From an uncultured bacterium (GTDB lineage: Bacteria; Planctomycetota; UBA1135; UBA2386): a DNA stretch of 40,192 nucleotides. The notes below the pieces were generated by a model. That model was not told the origin of the DNA. It searched no databases and saw nothing but the letters and a program-made list of their open reading frames with translations. Location of the stretch: positions 1-40,192 of the forward strand of contig CALCZA010000117.1 in NCBI GenBank assembly GCA_937906475.1. Reading direction: 5' to 3'. This document shows, piece after piece, positions 1-8,509 of the stretch (position 1 is the stretch's first letter; the number at the start of each line of letters is the position of its first letter). Position numbers and translations under genes: made by a program.

Positions 1-1105
1 GCTGCATCATCAACTTCGCGCGGGCACGCAGATTGTTCAGTTGGCTATTGAGGGTCGCCGACTTTGCCGCGTCGGTGTCACCGAGCGTTCTTAGCTGCGA
101 TTCAATTGCGGCGATCTGTTGCTGCAGTTGCTGTCTCGGCGTCAAGCGCACCGGCACTGGCTTGAACAGCGCAGGCAGCAGGTCCATCGCTGCTTGGTCG
201 ATCACGAGCAGATCGACTTGGCCTGAGTTGACCTTGAACTGAGCTTCCTGCATGACCTCCTGATTGGCCGAGTAGGCGAACTGCACGACCTGTGCGTTGA
301 CCGTGTCGAGACCATTCTGGGCACCCTTCTTGATGCTGTTGACCTTGATGAGGGCGTAGCCGTTCGTGGTGCGGAACGGGCGCGACAACTTGCCGACTGG
401 CGTCGAGAAGGCGACGTATTCGAAGTAGGGGCCGAGGATCGAGTTGCGGGAAACGTCCACCGCACCACCTTCCTTCGCACCAGCAACCGAGCCGAACTCC
501 GCGGCGGCGGCGGCAAACGTCTTCTTGCCGGATTCCAGCGGTTCGAGGTTCTCGGACAGTTGGACCTCGCCATCGTTCTCGATGAACTGGCTGGCGACGC
601 CTTCGATACGGATCAGGTCGAACAGCACGCGTTGGGCGCGCAGGGCCTCTGAGCCCTCGGTGCCCGACTCACGCAGGTAGTTCATCACGCTGTCGTAACT
701 GGCCCGCGAGATGGCACGGTCGTTAACCATGACCATCATCATGTTGCCACCAAAGTTCATCTCCTCAGAGGTGCCGATTCTTGCGAATCGGCGCTGCACC
801 TTGGTCGGCGCGATCGGGACGGCACTCGCTGGTTTGCCGGCGTCGATCGACTTGAACACTGGCTTGCCCCGCTGCAGTTTGGTCGCCAGGAGGCTCTTTG
901 CTTGTTGGGCTCGCTCGGTGGCGAACTTGATCTCTTGTTGCAGGCGTGCTTTCGCCTTCTTCAGCATCTCAAGTTGCTCGGCTGGCGACTGCTCCTCGGT
1001 CAGCACGACCGGCGTGGTTGGCTTGACCGGCTTAGCCGTGGTCAATTGGGCTGGGAGAGCGGCAGCGAGTGCGAGTGGCGCCACGATGGCAAGTCGAAGG
1101 AACAT
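1..1105 (-). CDS. Secreted parvulin-type peptidyl-prolyl isomerase/foldase (3' end beyond window)
   Basis: I read this frame directly from the minus strand: it is open from an ATG at 1105 to the window edge, giving 368 residues without a stop. Residues 1-20 form a Sec signal peptide ending in LPAQ. Residues 40-75 are a charged helical, probably coiled-coil segment. Around 120-180 is a SurA-like segment (NDRAISRASYDSVMNYL), followed at about 195-256 by a stretch resembling a rotamase domain (GGAVDVSRNSILGPYFEYV, then TTNGYALIKV). The end seen here (320-368) is again coiled-coil-like and Gln-rich. The family folds outer-membrane or periplasmic proteins by isomerising prolyl bonds. It lies 129 bp downstream of the hydrolase gene on the same strand, so it may share its transcript. 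The C-terminus is missing, and the rotamase assignment is by motif only. Confidence 0.75.
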   Translation of the reverse strand, partial: MFLRLAIVAPLALAAALPAQLTTAKPVKPTTPVVLTEEQSPAEQLEMLKKAKARLQQEIKFATERAQQAKSLLATKLQRGKPVFKSIDAGKPASAVPIAPTKVQRRFARIGTSEEMNFGGNMMMVMVNDRAISRASYDSVMNYLRESGTEGSEALRAQRVLFDLIRIEGVASQFIENDGEVQLSENLEPLESGKKTFAAAAAEFGSVAGAKEGGAVDVSRNSILGPYFEYVAFSTPVGKLSRPFRTTNGYALIKVNSIKKGAQNGLDTVNAQVVQFAYSANQEVMQEAQFKVNSGQVDLLVIDQAAMDLLPALFKPVPVRLTPRQQLQQQIAAIESQLRTLGDTDAAKSATLNSQLNNLRARAKLMMQ

Positions 1106-1234
1106 TGGCGGTTTACGGTAAGCGTCTGAAAAGTGGGGTACAGATCAAAGAGGTGTGCCCAGCAACGCGCAAGGGTCGTGGAAGCTCCAAGTTCTGGTCT
1201 GAGCTTTGGATATCGGCTGGCCCCAGGGTTGGTA

Positions 1235-2167
1235 CTAGGGGCAATGTGCGTGAAAATGGTCTGCGGCGGCGCTGATGACCCGGTCGAGCGCCATAGCTGC
1301 GGTGTAATGGCCGAATGGAACATCTAGTCGCTCAGGTCGGCCAAGCCCTTCCCACAGAAGGATTTGGTTCCTACGGGGCACGACCGTGTCGAGCGCGGCG
1401 CTGATAAAAAGAACCTTCTCGGTCGGCACGCTCGCGGCGTAGCGCGCCGGTTCGTGGCTCAGCGACTGGGTGAGTTCCCAGTGCAGGGTGTCGAGGCCAA
1501 TGCCATCGGTTTCTTGGCGCCAAGTAAGCCAGTCTTGGACCCGGCTTTCGCTACTGACGAGCATGAGGTTGGCCAGGTCGGCGCCCGCTAGGCAGATGGC
1601 GGCGCTGCGCAGATCGTGGTCGATGGCGGCCAGGACGGTCGAAATGATGCCGCCCATCGAGATTCCGAGCACGTGAAGCGACGGTGGCGGCTGGTCTGAG
1701 TGGCGCAGCCAATTCAGCAGCAAGCGTTGGTGCAGCACAGTTCGGCGGAACAACTCATCCAGTTCGGGGCCGCGTTGCGGCGGTGACAAGGCGCGGCCAG
1801 CGCGTTCGCAGAACGCGACGTCAAAGCCGTGGGCTGCGAGGCGTTGGGCGACCAGGCCCATCAGTTCGCGGCCGCCGGCCAGAATAGGCACCAGCAGGAC
1901 CATCGGTCGGTCCTTGCCGGTGGTTTCCATACTGGGGGGGGCGCGACGAATCTCGAATCGCACCTGCTCCCCGTCGCCGACTAATGCGCCTTTGCTGCGG
2001 CCGTTGTCGTGATGGGCCAACTCCAGCAGTTCGGGCATTGCGACCGGTGGCGGCGTGCGCAGGAGGGCTGGCCGTGGATAGCACGGGGCAGGCTTGATCG
2101 TGCAGGCCGTCAGACAGACGAGCAGCAGCAGCAGGATGGTGACGGTTGCGCGGCGCACAGTCCGCAT
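1235..2167 (-). CDS. Lipoprotein alpha/beta hydrolase
   Basis: The predicted product is 310 residues, starting at the ATG at 2167. I prefer this start to one 53 codons upstream because it places a lipoprotein signal at the N-terminus: a run of leucines and the lipobox LTAC with Cys22. The mature protein has the order of an alpha/beta hydrolase: strand MVLLVP (about 89-94), nucleophile elbow GISMGG with Ser170, acid Asp260 (AALDTVVP) and His287 (FGHYTAAM). The likely role is hydrolysis of an ester or other acyl bond at the cell envelope; the substrate cannot be read from the sequence. It starts 46 bp after the stop of the upstream lipoprotein gene on the same strand, so the two are probably co-transcribed. 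The hydrolase fold is well supported, and the specificity is unknown. Confidence 0.85.
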   Translation of the reverse strand: MRTVRRATVTILLLLLVCLTACTIKPAPCYPRPALLRTPPPVAMPELLELAHHDNGRSKGALVGDGEQVRFEIRRAPPSMETTGKDRPMVLLVPILAGGRELMGLVAQRLAAHGFDVAFCERAGRALSPPQRGPELDELFRRTVLHQRLLLNWLRHSDQPPPSLHVLGISMGGIISTVLAAIDHDLRSAAICLAGADLANLMLVSSESRVQDWLTWRQETDGIGLDTLHWELTQSLSHEPARYAASVPTEKVLFISAALDTVVPRRNQILLWEGLGRPERLDVPFGHYTAAMALDRVISAAADHFHAHCP

Positions 2168-2213
2168 GTTGCGGCCGCCGATCGGTGATGTCGATGGCTG
2201 GCCCACGCAACCA

Positions 2214-3221
2214 CTAGAAAGTGTGGACCGCGTAAAGCAGTAGGCCAGGTGAGCCATCCATTGGCGATTCGAACAGCGAATAGAGCGACGACGTTGATAG
2301 GAACTCCATGTCGTCGCCAGCTGCAAGGTGCACGCTCATGTTATCCGATGTGCGGTAAATCAGATCAGTGCGAATGCCGGAGTTGCCCGAGTCGTAGTTG
2401 GTGCGCGCCCGCAGGCTGAGGTTGAGGTTCTCACTGAGGCCGAAATCGAGTGACAGCTTACCTTGTTTTTGGCTCGAACCTATGCGGATGCCGGATTGGT
2501 GGATGTAGACCAGTTCCATTGGGTCGCGGTAGTCCCTGGTGCGCAGGCGCAGTGACATGCGGCCTAGCTTGCTGCGGTCGCCGTGGGCTTGTCGATATGG
2601 CTCCGTTAGCGGTACGTGATCCGACCGGAAGTCTTCGAGTGCGATCTCGAAGTCGCGAGCGAGTGGTAGGCGCTTCGCAAGCTGCCGCAGCGGGTGCTTC
2701 AATAATCGTGGGCCGTGTTGTTGGCTCCACTGTTCGTGTTCTTCTCGTTGCCGCCGTTCGCTGGTCAACAGCGGCGCGAGTTGCATCTCGTCGTCACGGA
2801 AGTCGAAGAACGGAATGCCGACTTCCCGTTTCACGCGTTGGCGGTCAGCCTGAATCAGATCACTGCAGAAGTTCATCGTCTCGCGCGCGATCGGGTCATC
2901 GATGGATTCGAAGTCGATCTTGCTGAATTGCGGTGCGCGCGATGGTTCGTCAAAGCTCAGCGCGACCGGGCGTACCGCTTGTTCGCTGGCCAGTGCCGTT
3001 GGGTTGTTGGCGACTCGCGGTTCGGCTCGCACTTCGGCTTCGTCCGGGAAGCGCCCGTCTGGCGGTAAGAACTCGAGGCCGATCCGCAATACATGGCCGG
3101 CCGAGAGTGCGAGTGGCGAGGCCTCAGAGGCTTGGGGGATTCCGCGGGTCGGCTGTGTAACACAGCCGGCCAGCAAGCAAGCCGTGATCAGGCTCGCTGA
3201 GATACCGGGCCCGGACCTCAC
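2214..3221 (-). CDS. Lipoprotein with beta-rich, outer-membrane-like C-terminus (function unknown)
   Basis: The 335-residue product starts at a GTG at 3221; no in-frame ATG lies just upstream. The lipobox LAGC (Cys20) marks it as a lipoprotein. Residues about 50-220 are charged and mainly helical or low in signature motifs. From about 220 the pattern changes to alternating polar and hydrophobic stretches (MSLRLRTRDY, KLSLDFGLSENLNLSLRAR, MSVHLAAGDD) and the protein ends in LLLYAVHTF. A terminal Phe after an amphipathic strand resembles the C-terminal signal of outer-membrane beta-barrel proteins, which is an inference here. It is the first gene of a minus-strand group with the hydrolase and the foldase, suggesting an envelope role. 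I do not recognise the family. Confidence 0.8.
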   Translation of the reverse strand: MRSGPGISASLITACLLAGCVTQPTRGIPQASEASPLALSAGHVLRIGLEFLPPDGRFPDEAEVRAEPRVANNPTALASEQAVRPVALSFDEPSRAPQFSKIDFESIDDPIARETMNFCSDLIQADRQRVKREVGIPFFDFRDDEMQLAPLLTSERRQREEHEQWSQQHGPRLLKHPLRQLAKRLPLARDFEIALEDFRSDHVPLTEPYRQAHGDRSKLGRMSLRLRTRDYRDPMELVYIHQSGIRIGSSQKQGKLSLDFGLSENLNLSLRARTNYDSGNSGIRTDLIYRTSDNMSVHLAAGDDMEFLSTSSLYSLFESPMDGSPGLLLYAVHTF

Positions 3222-3429
3222 GGAATGAACTACCTCATGTTGTAAATTTAAACGCCAACGGCAACCTTCTGATCGACCAGTGGACGCAGCAGTCTGCGTT
3301 TCATTCGCGATACGTAAAGTACTGTATACCAGTTATTCACAACGGTTTCGCATTTTGGCATGAGAATAACCAACTGGTTGCCAGAAGGTCAGTTGTGAGG
3401 CGGCGATAGCACCGCCGCAATAGCTCCAA
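3222..3429. promoter_or_regulatory. AT-rich gap holding the leader of the minus-strand lipoprotein gene
   Basis: This 208 bp gap separates the end of the FadJ gene from the GTG start of the lipoprotein gene and is more AT-rich than its surroundings. It contains imperfect inverted arms (CCAGTTATTC at 3329-3338 and GAATAACCAACTGG around 3365-3377) and a compact palindrome AACCAACTGGTT. No convincing -35/-10 pair could be assigned. The position suggests that the promoter and possibly an operator for the lipoprotein-hydrolase-foldase group lie here. Confidence 0.35.
3400..3418 (-). terminator. Possible stem-loop after the fatty-acid operon
   Basis: GCGGCG (3400-3405) and CGCCGC (3413-3418) form a 6-bp stem with a 7-nt loop about a dozen bases after the FadJ stop codon. 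No T-tract follows on the minus strand, so it would not be a standard intrinsic terminator; it could protect the 3' end or be incidental. Confidence 0.25.
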
Positions 3430-5604
3430 TCAGCCGTTTAGCGAGCGACGGCGCAAGCCGTCACACGGATTGAATCGGGCATCCAGGCTGCGGCCTAGTT
3501 CGTCCAGTTTCGAGACAATCGTGCCCATGCCTTCGTTCTCGGCAAAGCGCGTGATACCGCCAGTGAACGGCGGGAAGCCGATACCCATGACCAAACCGAG
3601 GTCGAGATCCTGTTCGTCTTTGACCAGGCCTTCTTCAAGGCAGCGGTAGGCTTCGTCGACCAGTGGGTAGATCAAGCGATGTAGCAGTTCGGAACGCGAC
3701 GCGGGGCGGGCGGGCGTGCCGCGTTGCTTGCGCAGTTTCTCGACGACCGAGCGACCGGGGCCTTCGCCCTTGCCATCCTTGCCGTAGATACCGCCGTTGG
3801 TCTTCTGTCCGAGTGCGTTGGCTTCGACCATGGCCGCGAACAGTTCGCAAGGCTGCATGCGGTCTGGGAACGCTTGCTGCATGACGTCACTGACTTTGTC
3901 GGCGACATCAAAGCCCACCTCGTCGAGCAATCGGCAGGGCCCCATGGGCATGCCGAAATCGAGCATCGCACTGTCGATCGCTTCGGGACTGGTGCCCTCG
4001 AGCAGCATCCGAGCCGCTTCGTTGATGTAGGGCGACAAGCAGCGGTTGACCAGGAAGCCGGCCGAGTCCTCAACGACGATCGGAAACTTGCCGAGGCGCA
4101 AAGCGAGGCGGCAAGCGGTCGCAACCACGCTGTCCGACGTGTGCTTGCCGCGGATCACTTCGACCAACGGCATCTTTTCCGGCGGGTTGAAGAAGTGGAT
4201 GCCGACCACGCGCTCAGGGTGCGCGACTTGCTCTTGCATCGCGGTGACCGACAGCGAACTCGTGTTTGTTGCAATGATCGCATCGTCCGGCAGACCGTGA
4301 GCAATCGCATCACTCATGATCTTCTGTTTGACGGACAGGTTCTCGACGACCGCTTCAATCCACAAGTCGGTATCACGCAGGTGACCCGGTGAGGTCGACA
4401 CCGCGAGGCGGTCTTGCGTCGCGGTCGCTTCGTGCGGTTGGATGCGGCGCCGTTTCAGCAGTTTGTCGAGTCCCTTTTGCAGGCGTTCTTTCGCCGCCGC
4501 GAGCGGCTTGAGCGCAACATCACAGAGGCGGGTAGGCATGCCCTTGGTCGCGAATTGCGAAGCGATGCCGGCGCCCATGACGCCGCCACCGATGACGACC
4601 GCGCGGTTTAGGTTCTTGGCGTCCTTGTGCTTGCCGAGGCGCTTTTGACGTTCCGTAAGGAAGAACAGATGCACTAGGCCCTTGCTGACCTTGGTGACGA
4701 TCATGTCGCCCAACGCCTTGGCTTCTTGGGCGAAGCCATCCTTGGGCTGCAACCGCAAGGCGTCGACGCAGCACTGTAGCGCGCGCTTTGGCGCTGGGTA
4801 AAAACGTGCCGGACCCTTGTTGAGCGCCTTGTTGGCCGCTCGCACGGCGATCGCGCGTAGCGGCGTGTGGCTGAGCCACCACGCCATGCCACGCAGTTTG
4901 CGAGCCTTGGACTTCTGTTGCTTCTGGTTGAGCTTGTCGATCTCTTCGCGTGCCGCGACCAGCAACTTGGTAGCCGGTACGAGACGGTCGATGATGCGGG
5001 CGCGCAGTGCTTGCTTGCCGCGCATTAATTTGCCGTTGAGGATCAGTTCGAGGGCCTTTGGCAGGCCGACGAGTCGGGTCAGATTCTGGGTGCCGCCGAA
5101 GCCCGGCACGATGCCGAGTTTGACTTCGGGCAAGCCAATCTGCGTTGCCTTGGCATTACTTGCGATGCGCACATCGCAGAACAACGCCAACTCAAAGCCG
5201 CCGCCGAGGCACGGACCTTCGATGGCTGCCGCAACCGGAACCTTCAGGTCTTGCAGTTTGGCGAAGACCGAACGACCGCGAATTGCTGCATCTTCGCCGT
5301 CTTTGGCGACCGTGATGTCTCGGATCAGATTGACGTCGGCGCCGGCGCAGAACATGCCGGGACCGGGGCCGGTGACGGTGACGCCGCGCAGGTTGGCGAT
5401 CGTTGCGAGTTTGCCAATGGCTACTTCGATTTGATCGATGCGCGATTCGGTCAACGTGACCATCGCCTCATCGGCGCGACCGAGGCGGAGCGTCGCGTAG
5501 CCGTCTGCAATCGTCAGTAGCACGTCGTGCAATTCTACCTGAGGCGTGGCTGCTGGATGTGTTGGCTGGGCGGCATTGGCCGTTTGCTTGTCGACGGTGC
5601 TCAT
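3430..5604 (-). CDS. fadJ: Fatty acid oxidation complex alpha subunit: enoyl-CoA hydratase / 3-hydroxyacyl-CoA dehydrogenase
   Basis: A 724-residue bifunctional enzyme of beta-oxidation, hydrating trans-2-enoyl-CoA and then oxidising L-3-hydroxyacyl-CoA with NAD+. The N-terminal crotonase domain (about 25-215) has the oxyanion segment GMFCAGAD and both catalytic glutamates, Glu138 in GGGFEL and Glu160 in GLPEV. The dehydrogenase half starts near 333 with the dinucleotide motif GGGVMGAGIA, followed by NTSSLSVT and HFFNPP with the catalytic His470; the C-terminal dehydrogenase repeats follow to the end. Length matches FadJ/FadB-type proteins. I chose the ATG at 5604 because it overlaps the thiolase stop as ATGA, implying translational coupling. 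The same-operon thiolase supports a FadI/FadJ-like complex. Whether it is closer to FadJ or FadB needs a tree. Confidence 0.93.
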   Translation of the reverse strand: MSTVDKQTANAAQPTHPAATPQVELHDVLLTIADGYATLRLGRADEAMVTLTESRIDQIEVAIGKLATIANLRGVTVTGPGPGMFCAGADVNLIRDITVAKDGEDAAIRGRSVFAKLQDLKVPVAAAIEGPCLGGGFELALFCDVRIASNAKATQIGLPEVKLGIVPGFGGTQNLTRLVGLPKALELILNGKLMRGKQALRARIIDRLVPATKLLVAAREEIDKLNQKQQKSKARKLRGMAWWLSHTPLRAIAVRAANKALNKGPARFYPAPKRALQCCVDALRLQPKDGFAQEAKALGDMIVTKVSKGLVHLFFLTERQKRLGKHKDAKNLNRAVVIGGGVMGAGIASQFATKGMPTRLCDVALKPLAAAKERLQKGLDKLLKRRRIQPHEATATQDRLAVSTSPGHLRDTDLWIEAVVENLSVKQKIMSDAIAHGLPDDAIIATNTSSLSVTAMQEQVAHPERVVGIHFFNPPEKMPLVEVIRGKHTSDSVVATACRLALRLGKFPIVVEDSAGFLVNRCLSPYINEAARMLLEGTSPEAIDSAMLDFGMPMGPCRLLDEVGFDVADKVSDVMQQAFPDRMQPCELFAAMVEANALGQKTNGGIYGKDGKGEGPGRSVVEKLRKQRGTPARPASRSELLHRLIYPLVDEAYRCLEEGLVKDEQDLDLGLVMGIGFPPFTGGITRFAENEGMGTIVSKLDELGRSLDARFNPCDGLRRRSLNG

Positions 5605-6908
5605 GCGGCCTCCAAGATGATTGCTTGGCCCTGGCCGCCGCCGATGCACAGCGTGGCCAAGCCGTAGCGGGCGTTCTGCTGGCGCAGTTCGTGGGCGAGT
5701 GTCAGCAAGAGGCGAGCACCGGTTGCGGCAATTGGGTGGCCGATCGCAATCGCACCACCGTTGATGTTGACCCTGGCTGGATCGAGTTGGCCGAGCGCTC
5801 CTTCGAGTCCTACGGCCTGGCGGCAGTAGTCATCATCTGCAAATGCTTCGAGGCATCCGAGCACCTGGGCGGCGAATGCTTCGTTGAGTTCCGCCACGTC
5901 GATGTCGTCGAGCGTGATGCCAGCTCGATCGAGTGCGATCGGTGTGGCATGCACCGGGCCGAGGCCCATCGTCGAAGGGGACAGTGCGGCGGTAGCCGTC
6001 GAGCGAATGATGGCCAGTGGCTCGAGGCCAAGCTTCTTCGCCTTCGACAATGAAGTCACCAGTAGCGCGGTAGCGCCGTCGGTGATCTGGCAACTGTTGC
6101 CAACGGTGACGTCGCCTTCGTGCCGGTCGAATACCGGGCGAAGCTTTTGCAGCGCCTCGATGGTCTGTTCCATCCGGATGCCGTCGTCTGCCTCGACTGC
6201 GTTGCGGAAAGTCGGGGGCGCGATCATCGGCACGATTTCGCGCGCGAAGCGGTCGCTAAGTTGTGCGGCAGATGCGCGTTGGTGGCTTTGTAGCGCGTAG
6301 GCATCCATGGCCGCGCGATCGATGCCGAACCGTTGCGCCACCAGTTCAGCAGTGTTGCCCATCATCAAACCCGTGGTCGGGTCAGTTAGGCCTTCCATGA
6401 TCGCGATGCGCGGCTTCATGGCACTCGGGCGGAAGCTCAGTAGGGTGCGCAGGCGCTTAGGCAGAGTGCGGGCCTTGCTGAGTCGCGTGAAGAAGCGCAC
6501 CAGTTGCGGGCCCATCATCAGCGGGAAGTTGCTCATCGACTCCGTGCCGCCGACCAAGAACACTTCGCCTTCGCCGGCGGCAAGCTTCTGCTTGGCCGCT
6601 GCGACAGCTTCCATGCCCGACGCGCAGTTGCGCATGATGGTGACCGCTGGCGTCGTTTCCGGCAGGCCAGCTCGCAGCGCCGCGACGCGCGCGATGTTGG
6701 CTTCACGAGCATCGGGACCAGCGCAGCCGAGGATGACTTCATCGATCTCGCCGCGATTGATGTTGATGCGATCCAGCAGTTCGCGGAACGCATGCGTTGC
6801 CAAGTCTGCAGCGGACGCCCCTTGCAGCACGCCACCAACCTTGCAGAACGGAGTTCGCATGCCAGCGATGATCGCCATGCCGCGAGAGCGGTTACGGGCG
6901 CTGCTCAT
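5601..6908 (-). CDS. fadI: Acetyl-CoA C-acyltransferase (3-ketoacyl-CoA thiolase)
   Basis: A 435-residue thiolase that cleaves 3-ketoacyl-CoA with CoA to release acetyl-CoA, the last step of beta-oxidation. The acyl-accepting Cys95 lies in RNCASGME, the catalytic His391 in [10 protein letters not shown], and the proton-donating Cys421 in LCIGGGQG. The length above 430 residues, with an expanded loop region (about 145-175), is closer to the FadI/trifunctional-beta type than to short acetyl-CoA acetyltransferases. Its start at 6908 overlaps the stop of the CoA ligase gene as ATGA, and its own stop overlaps the FadJ start in the same way. The three genes are therefore very probably one translationally coupled operon. 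Confidence 0.93.
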   Translation of the reverse strand: MSSARNRSRGMAIIAGMRTPFCKVGGVLQGASAADLATHAFRELLDRININRGEIDEVILGCAGPDAREANIARVAALRAGLPETTPAVTIMRNCASGMEAVAAAKQKLAAGEGEVFLVGGTESMSNFPLMMGPQLVRFFTRLSKARTLPKRLRTLLSFRPSAMKPRIAIMEGLTDPTTGLMMGNTAELVAQRFGIDRAAMDAYALQSHQRASAAQLSDRFAREIVPMIAPPTFRNAVEADDGIRMEQTIEALQKLRPVFDRHEGDVTVGNSCQITDGATALLVTSLSKAKKLGLEPLAIIRSTATAALSPSTMGLGPVHATPIALDRAGITLDDIDVAELNEAFAAQVLGCLEAFADDDYCRQAVGLEGALGQLDPARVNINGGAIAIGHPIAATGARLLLTLAHELRQQNARYGLATLCIGGGQGQAIILEAA

Positions 6909-8389
6909 ACTTTCGGCCTCGCATCGAGGAACCGCTTCTCCTTCATTTCCGTTTCCATTCCGATCTTCTGCAGCATCGAGTCGAGTCCAAGGAACTCCAC
7001 TTGGTTGGGCGAGATCTCCAAGCGGCTCTTAAACAGTTCTCGCACGCTCTTAGTGGCGACATCTTCGGAGCAGCCTTGCTTGACGGAGAGGTGCACAACT
7101 ATCTCGTCGACCTCATGCGGGTCGTCGTCCTTCTTGCGAAGTTCGATCTGCCACTCTTCGACTTCCGGCATGCTGCCGAGCAGCATCGCGGCGTCCTCGA
7201 GGTTGACGAGCGTGCCCTTGACCTTCAATAATTGCAGGTCCTTGAGGCTCGACTCGCGAGTCAAATCGCTACTGATACGCGGCACGGTGCGGCCACAGTG
7301 GGGACACGGTTCGTATCGCAAGCCACCGCGGACGCGGTCACCGGTGCGGTAACGGAACACGGTGCTGGCGCGCGCCTTTAGCGGCGTGAACACCAGTTCG
7401 CCGTCTTCACCATCGGGAACGACTTCGCCGGTCTCGGGGTTGATGACTTCGAAGATCGCGAGGTCCGGATACAGGTGGTAGCCGGTGTAGGCGTTGTCCT
7501 TGGTCGGGCACTCGGCAAAGGCCATGCGAGCCTCGGTAAAGCCGTAGGTGCCAAAGACACTGACGTCGTGGGCGCCCAGCGTGGCGAGCAGATCAACGAT
7601 CTTGGCCTTCAAGCCTGGTGGCACGCGTTCGGCGCCGAGCACGACGCTCTTGATCGACGATAGGTCGATGCCGTCGGCAACCGCGCGGCGCAGCAGGTGG
7701 TAGACATACCCCGGCACACCGATCAGCGTGTCGGCGCGCAGTCGGGTGATGGCGCGCAGGTCGCCACTCGAACCCATGACTTTGCCGCCCCCGGTGGACA
7801 GGGTCATCATGCCCGCCGCTTGGCCAGCGAAGAATACCTGCCAGAACGCAAGGTGCGGTGCGTACGGAAAGACGTTCGCGATCTTGTAGTCGGAGTCGAG
7901 ACCCATCACGTCGACTAGCCGCGTACCGGTGTCGTGTAGGTTTTGGATGTCGTGGGGCGAGTAGAAGAACGGCACAGGCTCGGCCGAACGTCCCGTCGTG
8001 AACGTCATGAAACTCGGCGCAAACTCATCGCGCACGCGCCGGCGAACCGAGGCTTCGCCATGTGTCCATTTTTGCCACAGCAACGGCAGTTTCTTCCTGA
8101 GAGGCCAGGCCTTCTTCAGCGAAGCCGGGTCCGGTTGCAGGATAAACTGCTTGAACCGTTGCGGGTCAGTGTCCGTCGGCAGCAGGTCTTGCTTGCTCGA
8201 AAGCGGTAGCCGCTGGAGATCGTCGACCGTCTTTATTTGGTCTGGACTAATCCCATGTTGGTCGAACAGCGCCCGGTAGTAAGGCGAGAATGGGTACAGA
8301 TATTCGCTTACGTAGCGCTGTAGAAGCGCGTTCTGAGCCGCGCGTTGTTCGGCGCGCGGCAAGCGTTGCAGTCGTTGCCAAGCCGTCAT
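6905..8389 (-). CDS. PaaK-like/AMP-dependent acyl-CoA ligase
   Basis: The 494-residue product resembles the phenylacetate-CoA ligase (PaaK) branch of adenylate-forming enzymes. Visible signatures are FTTGRSAEPVPF (phosphate-binding loop region), FGTYGFTEARMAFAECP (the YG-T/E adenine-site motif), YRTGDRVRGG (acidic A8-like motif) and CPHCGRTVPRI, which is typical of PaaK-type proteins. The reaction would be ATP-dependent activation of a carboxylic acid to its CoA thioester. It is the first gene of the operon with thiolase and FadJ, so a fatty or aryl acid entering beta-oxidation is likely, but the chain length cannot be inferred. I chose the ATG at 8389 because a GGGAGAA stretch lies just upstream and the longer N-terminus is low-complexity. 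Confidence 0.88.
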   Translation of the reverse strand: MTAWQRLQRLPRAEQRAAQNALLQRYVSEYLYPFSPYYRALFDQHGISPDQIKTVDDLQRLPLSSKQDLLPTDTDPQRFKQFILQPDPASLKKAWPLRKKLPLLWQKWTHGEASVRRRVRDEFAPSFMTFTTGRSAEPVPFFYSPHDIQNLHDTGTRLVDVMGLDSDYKIANVFPYAPHLAFWQVFFAGQAAGMMTLSTGGGKVMGSSGDLRAITRLRADTLIGVPGYVYHLLRRAVADGIDLSSIKSVVLGAERVPPGLKAKIVDLLATLGAHDVSVFGTYGFTEARMAFAECPTKDNAYTGYHLYPDLAIFEVINPETGEVVPDGEDGELVFTPLKARASTVFRYRTGDRVRGGLRYEPCPHCGRTVPRISSDLTRESSLKDLQLLKVKGTLVNLEDAAMLLGSMPEVEEWQIELRKKDDDPHEVDEIVVHLSVKQGCSEDVATKSVRELFKSRLEISPNQVEFLGLDSMLQKIGMETEMKEKRFLDARPKV

Positions 8390-8509
8390 CGGATCAATGT
8401 TCTCCCAGTTGTGATTACTAGTACTTCGACCGCTGCGGGTTGCGTCCTTCAGGCAACCTGCTGCTACATCCGATCTAGTTGCTGAGGGTGGCGCTGCGGT
8501 TCCGTAGCC
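8390..8509. promoter_or_regulatory. Divergent intergenic region between CoA ligase and patatin-ferredoxin genes
   Basis: The 120 bp between the two divergent starts must hold the control signals of both the minus-strand fatty-acid operon and the plus-strand patatin gene. It contains the palindrome TACTAGTA near 8418 and a plus-strand TACATC at about 8464, placed like a -10 box some 46 bp before the patatin ATG. No clear -35 partner was found. Confidence 0.4.

Noticed and set aside
711..1121. 136-codon plus-strand frame at the left edge
   Set aside because: The minus strand here encodes a protein with signal peptide and rotamase-like motifs through to the edge; the plus frame is its shadow.
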